NCBI GenBank assembly: GCA_017933995.1
Contig: JAGBKI010000056.1
Span: 27,994 to 91,993 of the forward strand
DNA length: 64,000 nucleotides
Source of the DNA: Bacteroidaceae bacterium
GTDB lineage: Bacteria > Bacteroidota > Bacteroidia > Bacteroidales > Bacteroidaceae
Reading direction: 5' to 3'
Below are positions 41,919 to 51,076 of the stretch, one piece after another. Numbering within the stretch: position 1 is the first letter of the stretch; the number at the start of each line of letters is the position of its first letter. Under the pieces are notes generated by a model. It made no database searches. It worked only from the letters and a program-made list of their open reading frames with translations, and had not been told where the DNA came from. Position numbers and translations under genes: made by a program.

Positions 41919-42569
41919 ATGAAAAATGTACTTCTCATTGGTGCCACGGGCTTCGTGGGTTCGGCCATTCTCAGTGAACTTACTCGTCGTGGCCATCGCG
42001 TCACAGCCTTGGTGCGTAACGCCTCTCGTCTTGCTGTGCACGACCTTGTACAGCCTATTGAGGGTGATGTGGCCGACACCGCCGCGATAACCGAATTGAT
42101 GCGCGGCAAAGATGCAGTCATCTCGGCCTATAATCCTGGTTGGACGAATCCCGACATCGCTGCGCTCATCACAGCCAACTATCCGCGCATTCTGCAGGCT
42201 GCCAAAGACAGCGGCGTGGAACGTCTGCTCATTGTGGGCGGTGCTGGAACCCTGTTCTGCGCACCTGGGCTGCGCGTGGTGGACAGCGGTGCCATTCCTG
42301 AAGCTATTATGGGCGGTGTACGTCCGCTCGGTGACTTTTTCCTCCAGACGCTGACAGCCGAAAAGGCAATTGACTGGGTCTTCTTTTCCCCCGCTGGCAC
42401 TTTCGATGAGAAGGGCGAGCGCACCGAAAACTATCGTTTGGGTAAGGACGACCTCATAGTGGACGCCGAGGGAAACAGCCATATCTCCGTACAGGACTAT
42501 GCCAAGGCCATGGTCGACGAACTGGAGCAGCCCGCCCACCACCGCGAACGCTTCACCATCGGCTATTGA
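41919..42569 (+). CDS. NAD(P)-binding oxidoreductase of the NmrA/atypical SDR type
   Basis: The 216-residue protein opens with the Rossmann motif LLIGATGFVGSAILSELTRRGH and has the family's LIVGGAGTLF and WVFFSPAGTF. It belongs with the short atypical SDR proteins that bind NADP and often sit next to HxlR regulators. The reaction is not known; quinone or redox sensing is typical for the group. It is divergent from the HxlR gene and ends before a strong bidirectional terminator. Confidence 0.87.
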   Translation: MKNVLLIGATGFVGSAILSELTRRGHRVTALVRNASRLAVHDLVQPIEGDVADTAAITELMRGKDAVISAYNPGWTNPDIAALITANYPRILQAAKDSGVERLLIVGGAGTLFCAPGLRVVDSGAIPEAIMGGVRPLGDFFLQTLTAEKAIDWVFFSPAGTFDEKGERTENYRLGKDDLIVDAEGNSHISVQDYAKAMVDELEQPAHHRERFTIGY

Positions 42570-42583
42570 TTCCGTTGTGCCAG

Positions 42584-42625
42584 AAAAAGGCGCGCGCCGG
42601 TTTTGCAGACTGGCGCGCGCCTTTT
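42584..42625. terminator. Bidirectional terminator between convergent genes
   Basis: AAAAGGCGCGCGCC and GGCGCGCGCCTTTT form a stem with an A-run before and a T-run after, so it can serve both strands. Confidence 0.85.
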
Positions 42626-42656
42626 CTTATTATAGATAGGTAATGAGACCTCGTTT

Positions 42657-43502
42657 CTAAAAGAGGCTGCGAAGGATGTCGGAGGCTTCGCGTTGTCGGT
42701 AGCTCGACGAAGGTGTGGTATGGGCGTTCCACTTGTTGTCTGTACCGAGCGAGGAAAGCTCAATGTCGGCGGCGATTTCTTTTCCCACGCCGCTCACGCT
42801 GAGGCTCATCTTTTTAGGAAAGGGCTTGCCCGACACTTGTGCGAAGTTGTCGTAGCGCCACAAGAACTTGCCTCGGTCGCTGGTGGTTTTGCCCTCCACG
42901 TTAAGGCGGTCTATGAGATGATTTTTGGTGACCGTGAGAAATTCATAGTTGAGTTTGGGCGCGTCGGTGAGCGACAGCAGGGTGTGGTCACCCGCTGAGG
43001 AAAGGCGGAAACGGCTTGCAGAAATCTTGGCAGCACTTTCGCCTGGCACAAACAGTTCGTGCCAGAAAAGGGACTGGAGCGCGTGGAAGTCAAGCCCAGC
43101 TTGCGCCAAGAAAGACACGTCGCTGTAGGCCGCACGGACATACTGCTTGTGTACGCGGTCTATGATAAGTACCTCTTTAGGCGAGAACTCGATGCGCGCC
43201 ACCTCTACAAAAAGCAGCACGAGCGACAATTGGATGACCTCGTCGCGTTTCATTTTGAGCGACCCTGTCAGCCCCACGTTCTTGCTGCCCACAGTAAGGT
43301 CCATCGAGAGTTTGGCGGTGAGTGCGTCGGTTGTAAGGTTGTTGGCTTCAACGCTGCGGACAAAGGCAGCCGTGGCTGCTTCGGCTGTTTGGGCGACGGC
43401 TTGGGCGGAACTGCCGCCATTTTCCAGGGCGGCGCGCTTGGTGCCGCAAGCTGTGGTCAGCAATAAGGTCGCTGTAAGCAGGATGCTAATCGTCTTGTTC
43501 AT
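42657..43502 (-). CDS. DUF4292 outer-membrane lipoprotein
   Basis: The 281-residue lipoprotein has the lipobox LLLTTACG (modified Cys of CGTKRAAL). The body, with FVRSVEANNLTTDALTAKLSMDLTVG followed by GLTGSLKMKRDEVIQLSLV and PKEVLIIDRVHKQYV, matches DUF4292, a family with a LolA/LolB-like fold found in Bacteroidetes. The TPR lipoprotein directly upstream (29 bases) is its usual partner. Both may work in lipoprotein or outer-membrane transport (inference). The first 37 codons of the longer frame were discarded because the lipobox follows the second ATG. Confidence 0.85.
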   Translation of the reverse strand: MNKTISILLTATLLLTTACGTKRAALENGGSSAQAVAQTAEAATAAFVRSVEANNLTTDALTAKLSMDLTVGSKNVGLTGSLKMKRDEVIQLSLVLLFVEVARIEFSPKEVLIIDRVHKQYVRAAYSDVSFLAQAGLDFHALQSLFWHELFVPGESAAKISASRFRLSSAGDHTLLSLTDAPKLNYEFLTVTKNHLIDRLNVEGKTTSDRGKFLWRYDNFAQVSGKPFPKKMSLSVSGVGKEIAADIELSSLGTDNKWNAHTTPSSSYRQREASDILRSLF

Positions 43503-43531
43503 AGTAGTAATGGGATGTTGCGCTGGACGGA

Positions 43532-45334
43532 TTATATTTTCCTCCGGCGGATTTTGCGTTGTATTTCGTTTTTTATCTCTTGTGTTTCGGTCAGTGGCAA
43601 AGCACGTTGCCAAAGGTTTACAGCCTCGTCGGTAAGCCCCAAGTTGAAGTAGATGTCGCCCGCGTGGTCGAGCATACGCCCGTATTCGGGGTCTTCGTCA
43701 TATTCAGGGCGGAGGGCGGCTTGGCTAAGGGCACTGTCGGCCATTACACGGGCATCTGCATAACGCTCATTGAGCGCAAGGGCATAAGCGTAGGTGTCGA
43801 GATAAAGTGGGTCGTGTGGCTCGGCATCGACAGCATGGCGGCTTAGGTCAAGTGCCTTTTCGATGTGCTCATCCTGTTCTGTGAGCAGAATGGCGTAGTT
43901 GGCCAGCACCTCTGGGTTGCCAGGGTCGTAGACTAAGGCGCTATCGTAAGCGGCGTATGCCTCCTCAGGTTCTTCGGTCTCGATAAGAATTTCGGCGCGC
44001 AGCGTGTATAGGCGGCTGACAAGCGCTCTTGGCGAAGTGGCATCAGCGCGCTCCACACCGTCGTCAAGTACATCGAGTGCCCTGCGAGTCTGCCCCTGCA
44101 TATAGAGCAGTTCGCCCTCGTAAAAATAATAGTCGGGGTCGGCTGGGGCATAGAGATGGGCTTCGCGGCAGATGTTGAGCACGGCGTCTTGATCGCCTTC
44201 GTGTGCGGCCAGCATCAGTGCCTGCCGACGCACGGCGTTATAGGACGGGGCAATTTCCAACACGCGGTTGTAGAGGGGCTTCAGACTTGGGGCGGGCACC
44301 TCGTTCTTGCCGAGATACTTGGCGCAGGTGGCTACCAATTCGCGTGGCGGGCGCTCGCTGAACAGCACAGTGTGCATCAGCGTGCTTGCGGCCTCGCTTT
44401 GTGCCCCGTTTTCAAGTATGAAACCGTCAAGAAGTTTCTGCCTCTCTCTTGTCGCCGCGCGCGGATTGAGCAGATAGGTGTTGAGCAGGCTGTTAAATGC
44501 CTGTTCATCCTCTTTGTCCAGATAGTATTCGAGCATGGCATACTGCGCGGCATCATTGTCGGGGTCGAGTGTGAGCACGTCGCGGTACGTAGCCAATGCC
44601 ATGTCCTCATGTCCCCCAGCAAAATAGAGTTCGCCCATTTCTACACGATAGCGCAGTTCTGTCGGAAAAGCGCGGCACAAGTCTTCCATGGCCTTGTAAC
44701 CTTCGGCCTCGCGCCCAAGCTGTTGGTAAATCCAGAATTTGCTGAGACTGATGTCGAGGCTCTTGCCTTCAATATTTTCCAGACGGTTAAGGGCGTAGAG
44801 CGTGCCTTCGTAGTCGTCACACAGTTCGCAGAGGCGTTCCAGTCGCACAAAGTTGTCGGCGGTGGGGTAGGCGTCGGCCACCAGGCGTGCCTGCGCAGCG
44901 CTTTCGGCGAAGCGTCCCTGCCGTTCGTAACTGTCGATGAGGGCTATTTTGTAGTGCTTGTTGGCGGGTGCGAGGCGCACACTGACTTGTAGCAGCGAGT
45001 CCGATAGGTGGAACAAGTATGTAGAGTCCTGGCTGGCCACGTCCTGGTAGAGCATAGCCAGTTCGTAGGCGGTTTCGGCAGATTGCGGATTGATTTCCGC
45101 CGCTGCGCGAAACAGTTCGAAGGCTGCGTCGAAGTTCTGCCCCATACGCGCCAGCAGCCCAGCGTGGTACAGTTCGCTGTAGCGCAACTGCGCTTCATCG
45201 TCCAAGGCACCTGCGCGCTTTGCGGGTGCGAGAATAGACGGCGCGGTTTGTGACGCGCGCGGTTTTTCGGCTTGACGCACAAGCGAACAAGCCGAAAGGG
45301 AAAGCAAGCAGAGTATCAGGCAGACTATGCGCAC
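43532..45334 (-). CDS. TPR-repeat lipoprotein
   Basis: The 600-residue protein starts with a lipoprotein signal (CLLSLSACS) and then consists of repeated TPR helix pairs, among them FDAAFELFRAAAEINPQSAETAYELAMLYQD, MALATYRDVLTLDPDNDAAQY and EPEEAYAAYDSALVYDPGNPEVLANYA. The C terminus is basic (IQRKIRRRKI). It is a scaffold protein of the outer membrane's inner face. It precedes the DUF4292 gene, a common pair in Bacteroidales. Confidence 0.88.
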   Translation of the reverse strand: MRIVCLILCLLSLSACSLVRQAEKPRASQTAPSILAPAKRAGALDDEAQLRYSELYHAGLLARMGQNFDAAFELFRAAAEINPQSAETAYELAMLYQDVASQDSTYLFHLSDSLLQVSVRLAPANKHYKIALIDSYERQGRFAESAAQARLVADAYPTADNFVRLERLCELCDDYEGTLYALNRLENIEGKSLDISLSKFWIYQQLGREAEGYKAMEDLCRAFPTELRYRVEMGELYFAGGHEDMALATYRDVLTLDPDNDAAQYAMLEYYLDKEDEQAFNSLLNTYLLNPRAATRERQKLLDGFILENGAQSEAASTLMHTVLFSERPPRELVATCAKYLGKNEVPAPSLKPLYNRVLEIAPSYNAVRRQALMLAAHEGDQDAVLNICREAHLYAPADPDYYFYEGELLYMQGQTRRALDVLDDGVERADATSPRALVSRLYTLRAEILIETEEPEEAYAAYDSALVYDPGNPEVLANYAILLTEQDEHIEKALDLSRHAVDAEPHDPLYLDTYAYALALNERYADARVMADSALSQAALRPEYDEDPEYGRMLDHAGDIYFNLGLTDEAVNLWQRALPLTETQEIKNEIQRKIRRRKI

Positions 45335-45386
45335 CGCTGAAGGATTGGGGTGGGGGAGTATACCGTATTATATATAGGCACTACAC

Positions 45387-45824
45387 TCAACCCTCGACGC
45401 CAGTGTGGCCGAAGCCGCCCGCGCCGCGCTCGGTGGTGTCGAGGGCTTCGACGGGCTGCCAGGCCACCTGTTCGTGGCGCGCCACAACGAGTTGGGCGAT
45501 GCGGTCGCCGTCGCTGACGGTGAAAGGGGTGTCGGAGAGGTTGATGAGGATGACGCCGATTTCGCCCCGGTAGTCGGCGTCGATGGTGCCGGGGCTGTTG
45601 AGCACGCCGATGCCGCTGCGCAGGGCCAGGCCGCTGCGGGGTCGCACCTGAGCCTCGTAGCCCGGGGGCAGGGCGATGGCCAGGCCGGTGGGGATGAGCG
45701 CGCGTTGCAGCGGGGCGAGCGTGACGGGAGCGTCGAGGGCGGCGCGCAGATCCATGCCCGCGCTAAGCGGCGTGGCGTAGGCGGGCAGCGGGTGGCGCGA
45801 GCTGTTGGTGATGCGGATGTCCAT
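45387..45824 (-). CDS. dut: dUTP diphosphatase
   Basis: dUTPase cleaves dUTP to dUMP and pyrophosphate, keeping uracil out of DNA. The 145-residue protein has the five trimeric-dUTPase motifs: [45 protein letters not shown] and [12 protein letters not shown] start at the ATG, one codon after a TTG. It begins 11 bases after the end of sufE, so the two are probably one transcription unit with the downstream TPR gene further on. Confidence 0.96.
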   Translation of the reverse strand: MDIRITNSSRHPLPAYATPLSAGMDLRAALDAPVTLAPLQRALIPTGLAIALPPGYEAQVRPRSGLALRSGIGVLNSPGTIDADYRGEIGVILINLSDTPFTVSDGDRIAQLVVARHEQVAWQPVEALDTTERGAGGFGHTGVEG

Positions 45825-45835
45825 CAATAGGGCGG

Positions 45836-46264
45836 TTATTGTTTGCGGAGTTCGTTGTAGGCCAGGGCGTACATGCGCATCTGCTTGACCATGGCGAGCA
45901 GGCCGTTAGAGCGTGTGGGCGAGAGTTGCTCGCGCAGACCGATGCGCTCGATGAAGTAGAGGTCGGCGTCGAGGATTTCCTGCGCCGTGTGGCCGGAGAG
46001 TACCTGCACGAGCAGGGCCACGAGGCCGCGCACGATGAGGGCGTCGCTCTCGCCACGGAACGTGAGGCGTCCGCTGTCCTCCTGGCAGACGAGCCACACG
46101 CGGCTCTGGCAGCCGTCGATGAGGTTCTGCTCGGTCTTGTCGGCATCGGGCATGGCGGGCAGTTCGCCGCCCAGGTCTATGAGCATCTGGTAGCGGTCCA
46201 TCCAGTCGTCGAGGGCGCAGAAGTCCTCGATGATGGCGTCTTGGGTTTCGTTTATCGTTTGCAC
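45836..46264 (-). CDS. sufE: SufE-family iron-sulfur cluster assembly protein
   Basis: SufE accepts sulfur from the cysteine desulfurase SufS. The 142-residue protein has the active-site Cys52 in [12 protein letters not shown], plus the flanking [15 protein letters not shown] and [14 protein letters not shown] typical of the family. It starts with GTG; no ATG alternative fits. The suf operon is not in this window. Confidence 0.92.
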   Translation of the reverse strand: MQTINETQDAIIEDFCALDDWMDRYQMLIDLGGELPAMPDADKTEQNLIDGCQSRVWLVCQEDSGRLTFRGESDALIVRGLVALLVQVLSGHTAQEILDADLYFIERIGLREQLSPTRSNGLLAMVKQMRMYALAYNELRKQ

Positions 46265-46393
46265 TTCTATAGTGAAAAGTTAAAAGTGGAGTTACGTCTT
46301 GCTGGTGGGCGGCTGCACTACAGCCGCAAACACAACAGGCAAAAGGGAAAAGCGGCGGCACATCTTATCCCTCGCGCGTCCAATGTTTATTGT

Positions 46394-47371
46394 TCATCGG
46401 TAGTCGGCCAGCATTTGGAGGAGCGTCTGGCCGACGGCCTTGAGGGTGGCGGGGTCGATGTTGTCGGGGGTGTCCTGGGCGGTGTGCCACGTGGGGCCGA
46501 AGCCCTCGCCGCTGCCGCCGGGGATGATGTCGATGGTGGGGATGCCCACGGCGTTGAGGCTGAGGTGGTCGTCGGTGACGGCACCGCCCATCTCGTTGAG
46601 GAAATAGGAGGCGAAGCCCGCCGTCTGTGCCGCGCTCCACACGCGGGCCACGACGGGGGCGGCGTATTGCATGGAGTAGTATTCGCGGGCGAAGCGCGCG
46701 CCGCGTCCGCCCACCATGTCAAGCAGTACGCCGAACTGCGGGCTGTAGCCCTCGGCAATGGGGTGTTGCGCCCAGTAGCGCGAGCCTGCGCACCAGTCGC
46801 TGCCGTCCGTCGGGGCGCCTGCCGAGCCTTGGGGCGCGCCGTAGTCCTCCAGGTCGAAGCACACGAAGTCCACGCCCACCTGCGGCTGCAGTTCGGCGAG
46901 TTTGCGCGCCACTTCGAGCAGCACCGCCGGACCGCTGGCGCCGTCGTTGGCGGCGAGGACGGGGCGGGTGTGGTTGGCGGCGTCGGCGTCGTGGTCGGCC
47001 CAGGGGCGGCTGTCGTAGTGCGTGCAAAGCACGATGCGCTCGGCGGCCTCGGGGCGGTATTGCGCCGTGATGTTGCGGCACTCGAAACGCTTGCCGTCCC
47101 ACATTGTGAGCGGGGCGCGCTGTTCCGTCACCTGGCAGCCGCGTGCCTGGAACTGCGCCACGAGGTAGTCGCCGCACCGGCGGTGGGCGTCGCTGCCGGG
47201 CGTGCGCGGGCCGAGGTCGCACTGCGCGCGCAGGTGCTGCATCGCGCTGTCGGCCTCGAAACTGACGGCGGTGGCCGTGTCGGCGTCGAGCGCCACAGTG
47301 TCGGTCTGCTTGCCGCCGCAACCGCACAGCACGAGGGCGCACAGCGCAGCGGGTATGAGTTTGCGGGTCAT
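46394..47371 (-). CDS. M28-family lipoprotein, glutaminyl-cyclase-like
   Basis: The 325-residue protein has the lipobox ALVLCGCG and a zinc hydrolase domain of the M28 type. Metal and active-site positions lie in CTHYDSRPWADHDAD, AANDGASGPAVLLE, FDLEDYGAPQ, LLDMVGGRGA and the late HTAQDTPDNIDP. Its features match the M28E branch that includes glutaminyl-peptide cyclotransferases, which turn N-terminal Gln into pyroglutamate. In Bacteroidetes such an enzyme is thought to act on exported proteins. Whether this copy is a cyclase or a peptidase cannot be settled by reading alone. Confidence 0.85.
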   Translation of the reverse strand: MTRKLIPAALCALVLCGCGGKQTDTVALDADTATAVSFEADSAMQHLRAQCDLGPRTPGSDAHRRCGDYLVAQFQARGCQVTEQRAPLTMWDGKRFECRNITAQYRPEAAERIVLCTHYDSRPWADHDADAANHTRPVLAANDGASGPAVLLEVARKLAELQPQVGVDFVCFDLEDYGAPQGSAGAPTDGSDWCAGSRYWAQHPIAEGYSPQFGVLLDMVGGRGARFAREYYSMQYAAPVVARVWSAAQTAGFASYFLNEMGGAVTDDHLSLNAVGIPTIDIIPGGSGEGFGPTWHTAQDTPDNIDPATLKAVGQTLLQMLADYR

Positions 47372-47416
47372 CTATAAAGGGGAGTTAGGGGGAGTTAAGG
47401 TGGAGTTAAGAGCGTT

Positions 47417-49198
47417 TCACACATCCTGAAATTCCGGGTCGGATGCGGCCTGGGCCTTGCGCATCACGCGGAGGAAGTTTCCGCCCCACACCTTGGCGAG
47501 GTCGCTGGGCGTGAGGCCCTCGGCGAGGAGGCGTTTCGTCAGGTTGGGCAGTTCCGCCGCCGAGGCCAGGCCGGGCACGCCGCCGTCGCCGTCGAAGTCG
47601 GAGCCGACACCCACGTGGTCGATGCCCGCCACGTCAATCATGTGAAGCAGGTGGCGCACGGCGTCGTCGATGGTGGCGTCGTCGGGCCGCTCGTTGAGGA
47701 ACCCGGGATAGAACGTCACCTGCGCCACGCCGCCCACGCCCGCCAGCGCGGCCAGCTGCTCGTCGGTGAGGTTGCGCGGGTGGTTGCACAGGGCGCGGCT
47801 GCTGGCGTGCGAGCATACGGGAGGCACGTCGCTCACCTCAAGCGTGTCGAAGAAAGTCTGCTCGCCCGCGTGCGACAGGTCGACGAGCATACCCGTGCGG
47901 TTCATCTCGTAGACGGCCTCGCGCCCCAGGTCGCTCAGCCCGCCGTGTTCGTGAGCGGTACGCACCGCGCTGTCGCAGAGGTCGTTGTCGCCGTTGTGAC
48001 ACAGCGTCATATAGACCACGCCCATGCGGCGGAAGTGCTCCACGTTGGCGATGTCCGTGCCGATGGCGTAGCCGTTCTCGATGGCCATCATCAGCGAGCG
48101 CAGGCCGTCGCGCTTGTTGCGGTAGAGGTCGTCGGGGGTGAAGGCCAGTTCCACACCGTCGGTGGCCGAGGCCATGGCGCGTATCTGTTCGAGCAGGCGC
48201 TCGGCCTTGGCGGTGGCGACGAGGCGCTCCTCGGGCGACCGACCGCCCTGCGGCAGGTAGGCGGCCATGATGCCGCAGTCCAGCAGGCCGTCGGTCATCT
48301 TGTGGTGGTCGACCAGCACCTTCGCGTCGCGCACCTCGAACTGCACGCCCTGGTCGAAAAACATCGGCGTGTCCTCGTGGGAGTCGAGCACGACGACGTC
48401 GGGGCGCAGGTGGAAGTCGCGCGCGCTGCGGTGGAGCGCGGCCTGCCCCACGATATAGCGGAACAGCGGCATCATGGCCTCGTCGCCCGCCACGGCGAAG
48501 CACTCCGGGTGCCACTGCACGCCGAGGACGGGTTTGCACTCCGTGCTCTCCACGGCCTCGACGATGCCGTCGCCGCTGCGCGCCGTGACACGCAGGCGCG
48601 GACCGGGCTGGCCCACGGCCTGATGGTGGAATGAATTGACGGGGAAGCGCTCGCCCAGCAGTGAGGCCACGAGCGAGCCGGGTTCGGTCTCGACGAAGTG
48701 GGTGGCCTCGGCGCGCGGCGCGTTCTGGCTGTGTTTCAAGAGGTTGGCGTCGGGGTAGGCCGTGGCGATGTCCTGCAACACGGTGCCACCCAGGGCTACG
48801 GCCATCACCTGTATGCCCCGGCAGATGCCCAGGATGGGCAGGTTGCGGTCGAAAGCCAGCTGCACCAGCAGCAGTTCGCCCCGGTCGCGCTCGGGGTTAA
48901 TGGAACCGAGCGCCGGCACGGGGTCCTCGCCCGTCCAGAGGGGGTTGAGGTCGGCCCCGCCCGACAGCAGCAGGCCGTCGATGCGTCCCAGCAGCGACAG
49001 CAGCACGTCGGCGTCGGCGGTGGGCGGTATGGCCAGCGGCACGCCGCCCGCGCGCTCGATGCTCTTGTAGTATCCCTCGGCCAGTTCCGCGCCCGCCGGG
49101 CCGAAGTTGGCCGTGATGCCGATGACGGGGCGCGCGGCGGGCGTCACGGGCGCGCCTTGCAGGCGGTCGTAGTCCGCCTTGAAGTCGAATAGAGGCAT
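47417..49198 (-). CDS. Fusion of a class I glutamine amidotransferase (C26) and a membrane dipeptidase (M19)
   Basis: Residues 1-260 (from the chosen MPLFDFKADYD) are a gamma-glutamyl-GABA hydrolase-like GATase: LLLSGGADLNPLW, nucleophile GICRGIQVMAVALGG, and the His-Glu pair in VLGVQWHPE. Residues 270-590 are a renal-dipeptidase-type M19 metalloenzyme: LDSHEDTPMFF, LCHNGDND, VDLSHAGEQTF, CSHASSRALCNHPRNLTDEQL and VGVGSDFDGDGG. Both sets of catalytic residues look intact. The combination could deglutamylate a peptide and then cut the dipeptide, for instance in peptidoglycan or glutathione recycling (inference). There is no signal peptide. The start was moved eight codons in, to the ATG downstream of the promoter. 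Confidence 0.93.
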   Translation of the reverse strand: MPLFDFKADYDRLQGAPVTPAARPVIGITANFGPAGAELAEGYYKSIERAGGVPLAIPPTADADVLLSLLGRIDGLLLSGGADLNPLWTGEDPVPALGSINPERDRGELLLVQLAFDRNLPILGICRGIQVMAVALGGTVLQDIATAYPDANLLKHSQNAPRAEATHFVETEPGSLVASLLGERFPVNSFHHQAVGQPGPRLRVTARSGDGIVEAVESTECKPVLGVQWHPECFAVAGDEAMMPLFRYIVGQAALHRSARDFHLRPDVVVLDSHEDTPMFFDQGVQFEVRDAKVLVDHHKMTDGLLDCGIMAAYLPQGGRSPEERLVATAKAERLLEQIRAMASATDGVELAFTPDDLYRNKRDGLRSLMMAIENGYAIGTDIANVEHFRRMGVVYMTLCHNGDNDLCDSAVRTAHEHGGLSDLGREAVYEMNRTGMLVDLSHAGEQTFFDTLEVSDVPPVCSHASSRALCNHPRNLTDEQLAALAGVGGVAQVTFYPGFLNERPDDATIDDAVRHLLHMIDVAGIDHVGVGSDFDGDGGVPGLASAAELPNLTKRLLAEGLTPSDLAKVWGGNFLRVMRKAQAASDPEFQDV

Positions 49199-49219
49199 AG
49201 GTGTGGTTCCTTTTGCGAG

Positions 49220-49227
49220 CAAAAGTA
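49220..49227 (-). promoter_or_regulatory. -7 box (TACTTTTG) of the fusion gene
   Basis: The minus strand reads TACTTTTG 22 bases before the ATG, giving a very short leader. Confidence 0.5.
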
Positions 49228-49369
49228 CGAAGTTGGCGCGGCTGCGTAAAAGAAAACGCCGTATTTCTACATTCCGCGCCCGTTTTGGCGGCCTCCGGCG
49301 CGCTCATTCCGTGGTTCGGAGAGCCGCCTAAATACAAATCGATCATTGATGATTTTGAAGTTATTATAG

Positions 49370-49555
49370 TCGCGTAGCGACGACATTGGATAGGCGGGGG
49401 TGTAAACCCCCGTTAGCGGGAAAGCGGCCGTATGAACCGCGTAGCGGTGACACATTATATGCGTGTGCGTGTGTCACCGCTACGCGGTTCTTCAATACTG
49501 CACGCATCACGGGGACTCACGCCCCCGCCTAACCTATGTCGCCCCTAACGGGGCT
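49370..49555. repeat. Composite palindromic intergenic element
   Basis: A perfect 20-bp stem, GAACCGCGTAGCGGTGACAC (49434-49453) with its complement at 49471-49490, sits in the middle. Around it AGGCGGGGGTG...CCCCCGTT and GGGGACTCACGCCCCCGCCT form further inverted repeats, and the outer flanks (CGACATTGG / CCTATGTCG) also pair. It is a nested, transposon-free palindrome like BIME/REP clusters. The rest of the 49228-49633 gap shows no gene. Confidence 0.65.
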
Positions 49556-49633
49556 TTGCTTGCCCAAACAACCAATTAGGTCTAAATCCGTACGAAGCCC
49601 GCGCAAAAACTTCCCCGTGGCTTTACAATCTCT

Positions 49634-49717
49634 AAACTTAGGCTTAATTTGGCGAAACTAAGCCTAAGTTTGGCGAAATTAAGCCTTAATTTGTACAAAC
49701 TAAGCCTAAGTTTGGAG
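49634..49717. repeat. Array 3 of four 21-bp palindromic units
   Basis: Four 21-base units with spacers GGCG, GGCG, GTAC and final GGAG. The array is flanked by GTGGCTTTACAATCTCT on the left and an inverted counterpart AGAATTGTAAGCCAGC on the right. It lies between the divergent dipeptidase fusion and murG genes. Confidence 0.9.
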
Positions 49718-49876
49718 AATTGTAAGCCAGCAGATGATTTTTTATATGGGTTTTCCACTGTTTTCGGGCACACTTCGGACGTTTTGCACCGCCCGCGCGG
49801 CTTGCCGCAAAACGCGAAAAAAACTTTTTAATCGCCTTTTTTTCAGCGCACAGCGGCTTTATTGGCGGGAAAGCCC

Positions 49877-49884
49877 TAACTTTG
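49877..49884 (+). promoter_or_regulatory. -7 box (TAACTTTG) of the murG-ftsZ cluster
   Basis: TAACTTTG matches TAnnTTTG 63 bases before the murG ATG. It is the nearest promoter-like site, so the downstream division genes are probably driven from here. Confidence 0.5.
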
Positions 49885-49946
49885 CAGGCGGTGCGAGGAA
49901 AGGAACGCACCGACAAAGGAAAAAGAAAAAAGGACATAACGACAGG

Positions 49947-51062
49947 ATGGACCATACACTGCGAGTAATCATCAGCGGCGGTGGTACGGGCGGGCATATA
50001 TTCCCGGCCATTTCCATCGCCAACGCGCTGCGCGAGAAAAGGCCCGACGCCCAATTCCTCTTCGTGGGCGCAGAGGGGCGTATGGAGATGCAACGCGTGC
50101 CCCAGGCCGGATACGAAATCAAAGGGCTGCCCGTGGCGGGCTTCGACCGCAAGCACCTGTGGCGCAACGCCGCCGTGCTGTGGAAACTGATGAAGAGCCG
50201 CCGCCTGGCGCGCCGCATCGTCAAGGACTTCCGCCCCGACGTGGTGATCGGCGTGGGCGGCTACGCCAGCGGGCCCACCCTCGACGAGGCCGCACGCCTG
50301 GGCATTCCCACGCTCATACAGGAGCAGAACTCCTACGCCGGCGTCACCAACAAACTGCTGGCCAAGCGCGCCGCGCGCATCTGCGTGGCCTACGACGGCA
50401 TGGAGCGCTTCTTCCCCGCAGAAAAGATTGTCTTCACCGGCAACCCCGTGCGCCAGAACCTGCTCGACGCCGCGCCCCCCAAGAGCGAGGCCGTCAAGGC
50501 CTTCGGCCTCGTGCCGGGCAAGCAGACCGTGCTCATCGTGGGCGGCTCGCTGGGCGCGCTCACCGTGAACGAGAGCGTGCTGGGCAACCTCCCCCTGGTG
50601 CGCCAGCAGACAAAGGTACAGTTTATCTGGCAAACGGGCGGCTACTACAGCCAGTCAATCCAGGAAGAACTGGCGCGGCGCGGCAAGCCCGACAACCTCC
50701 ACGTGACAGACTTCATAGCCGATATGGCCGCCGCCTACGCCGCCGCCGACCTCGTCATCTCGCGCGCCGGGGCGGGCAGCATCAGCGAACTGTGCCTGCT
50801 GGGCAAACCCGCCATACTCGTCCCCTCGCCCAACGTGGCCGAAGACCACCAGACGAAAAACGCACTGGCACTGGTGCAGAAGGACGCCGCACTCTACGTC
50901 AAGGACGACGAGGCGCGCGAACTCCTCCTGCCCTTCGCCATCAACACCGTGCAGGACGTGGAGCGCCTGGCCATTCTGGGCGAAAACATCCTGCAACTGG
51001 CCAAGCCCGACGCCGCCAGCGACATCGCCGACGAAGCTCTCCGCCTGGCCGGAATGGCATAA
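49947..51062 (+). CDS. murG: UDP-N-acetylglucosamine transferase MurG
   Basis: MurG adds GlcNAc to lipid I to make lipid II on the cytoplasmic face of the membrane. The 371-residue protein begins ISGGGTGGHIFPAISIANAL, the Gly-rich motif of the family, and has GGYASGPTLDEAARLGIPTLIQEQNSYAG, the FTGNPVR region, the UDP-sugar-binding GGSLGALTVN, and the conserved SRAGAGSISEL...PAILVPSPNVAEDHQT. The longer upstream frame crosses the promoter and was rejected. It is the first gene of the local cluster, whose usual upstream half (mraZ to ftsW) is absent here. Confidence 0.97.
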   Translation: MDHTLRVIISGGGTGGHIFPAISIANALREKRPDAQFLFVGAEGRMEMQRVPQAGYEIKGLPVAGFDRKHLWRNAAVLWKLMKSRRLARRIVKDFRPDVVIGVGGYASGPTLDEAARLGIPTLIQEQNSYAGVTNKLLAKRAARICVAYDGMERFFPAEKIVFTGNPVRQNLLDAAPPKSEAVKAFGLVPGKQTVLIVGGSLGALTVNESVLGNLPLVRQQTKVQFIWQTGGYYSQSIQEELARRGKPDNLHVTDFIADMAAAYAAADLVISRAGAGSISELCLLGKPAILVPSPNVAEDHQTKNALALVQKDAALYVKDDEARELLLPFAINTVQDVERLAILGENILQLAKPDAASDIADEALRLAGMA

Positions 51063-51076
51063 CTCCCTTCACATCA

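Noticed and set aside
49582-49773. Frames with repeated KLRLSF / KLSLNL peptides in array 3 (also at arrays 1, 2 and 4)
   Set aside because: They arise because 21 is a multiple of 3 and the unit is palindromic, so both strands stay open; there is no start context or conserved flank.
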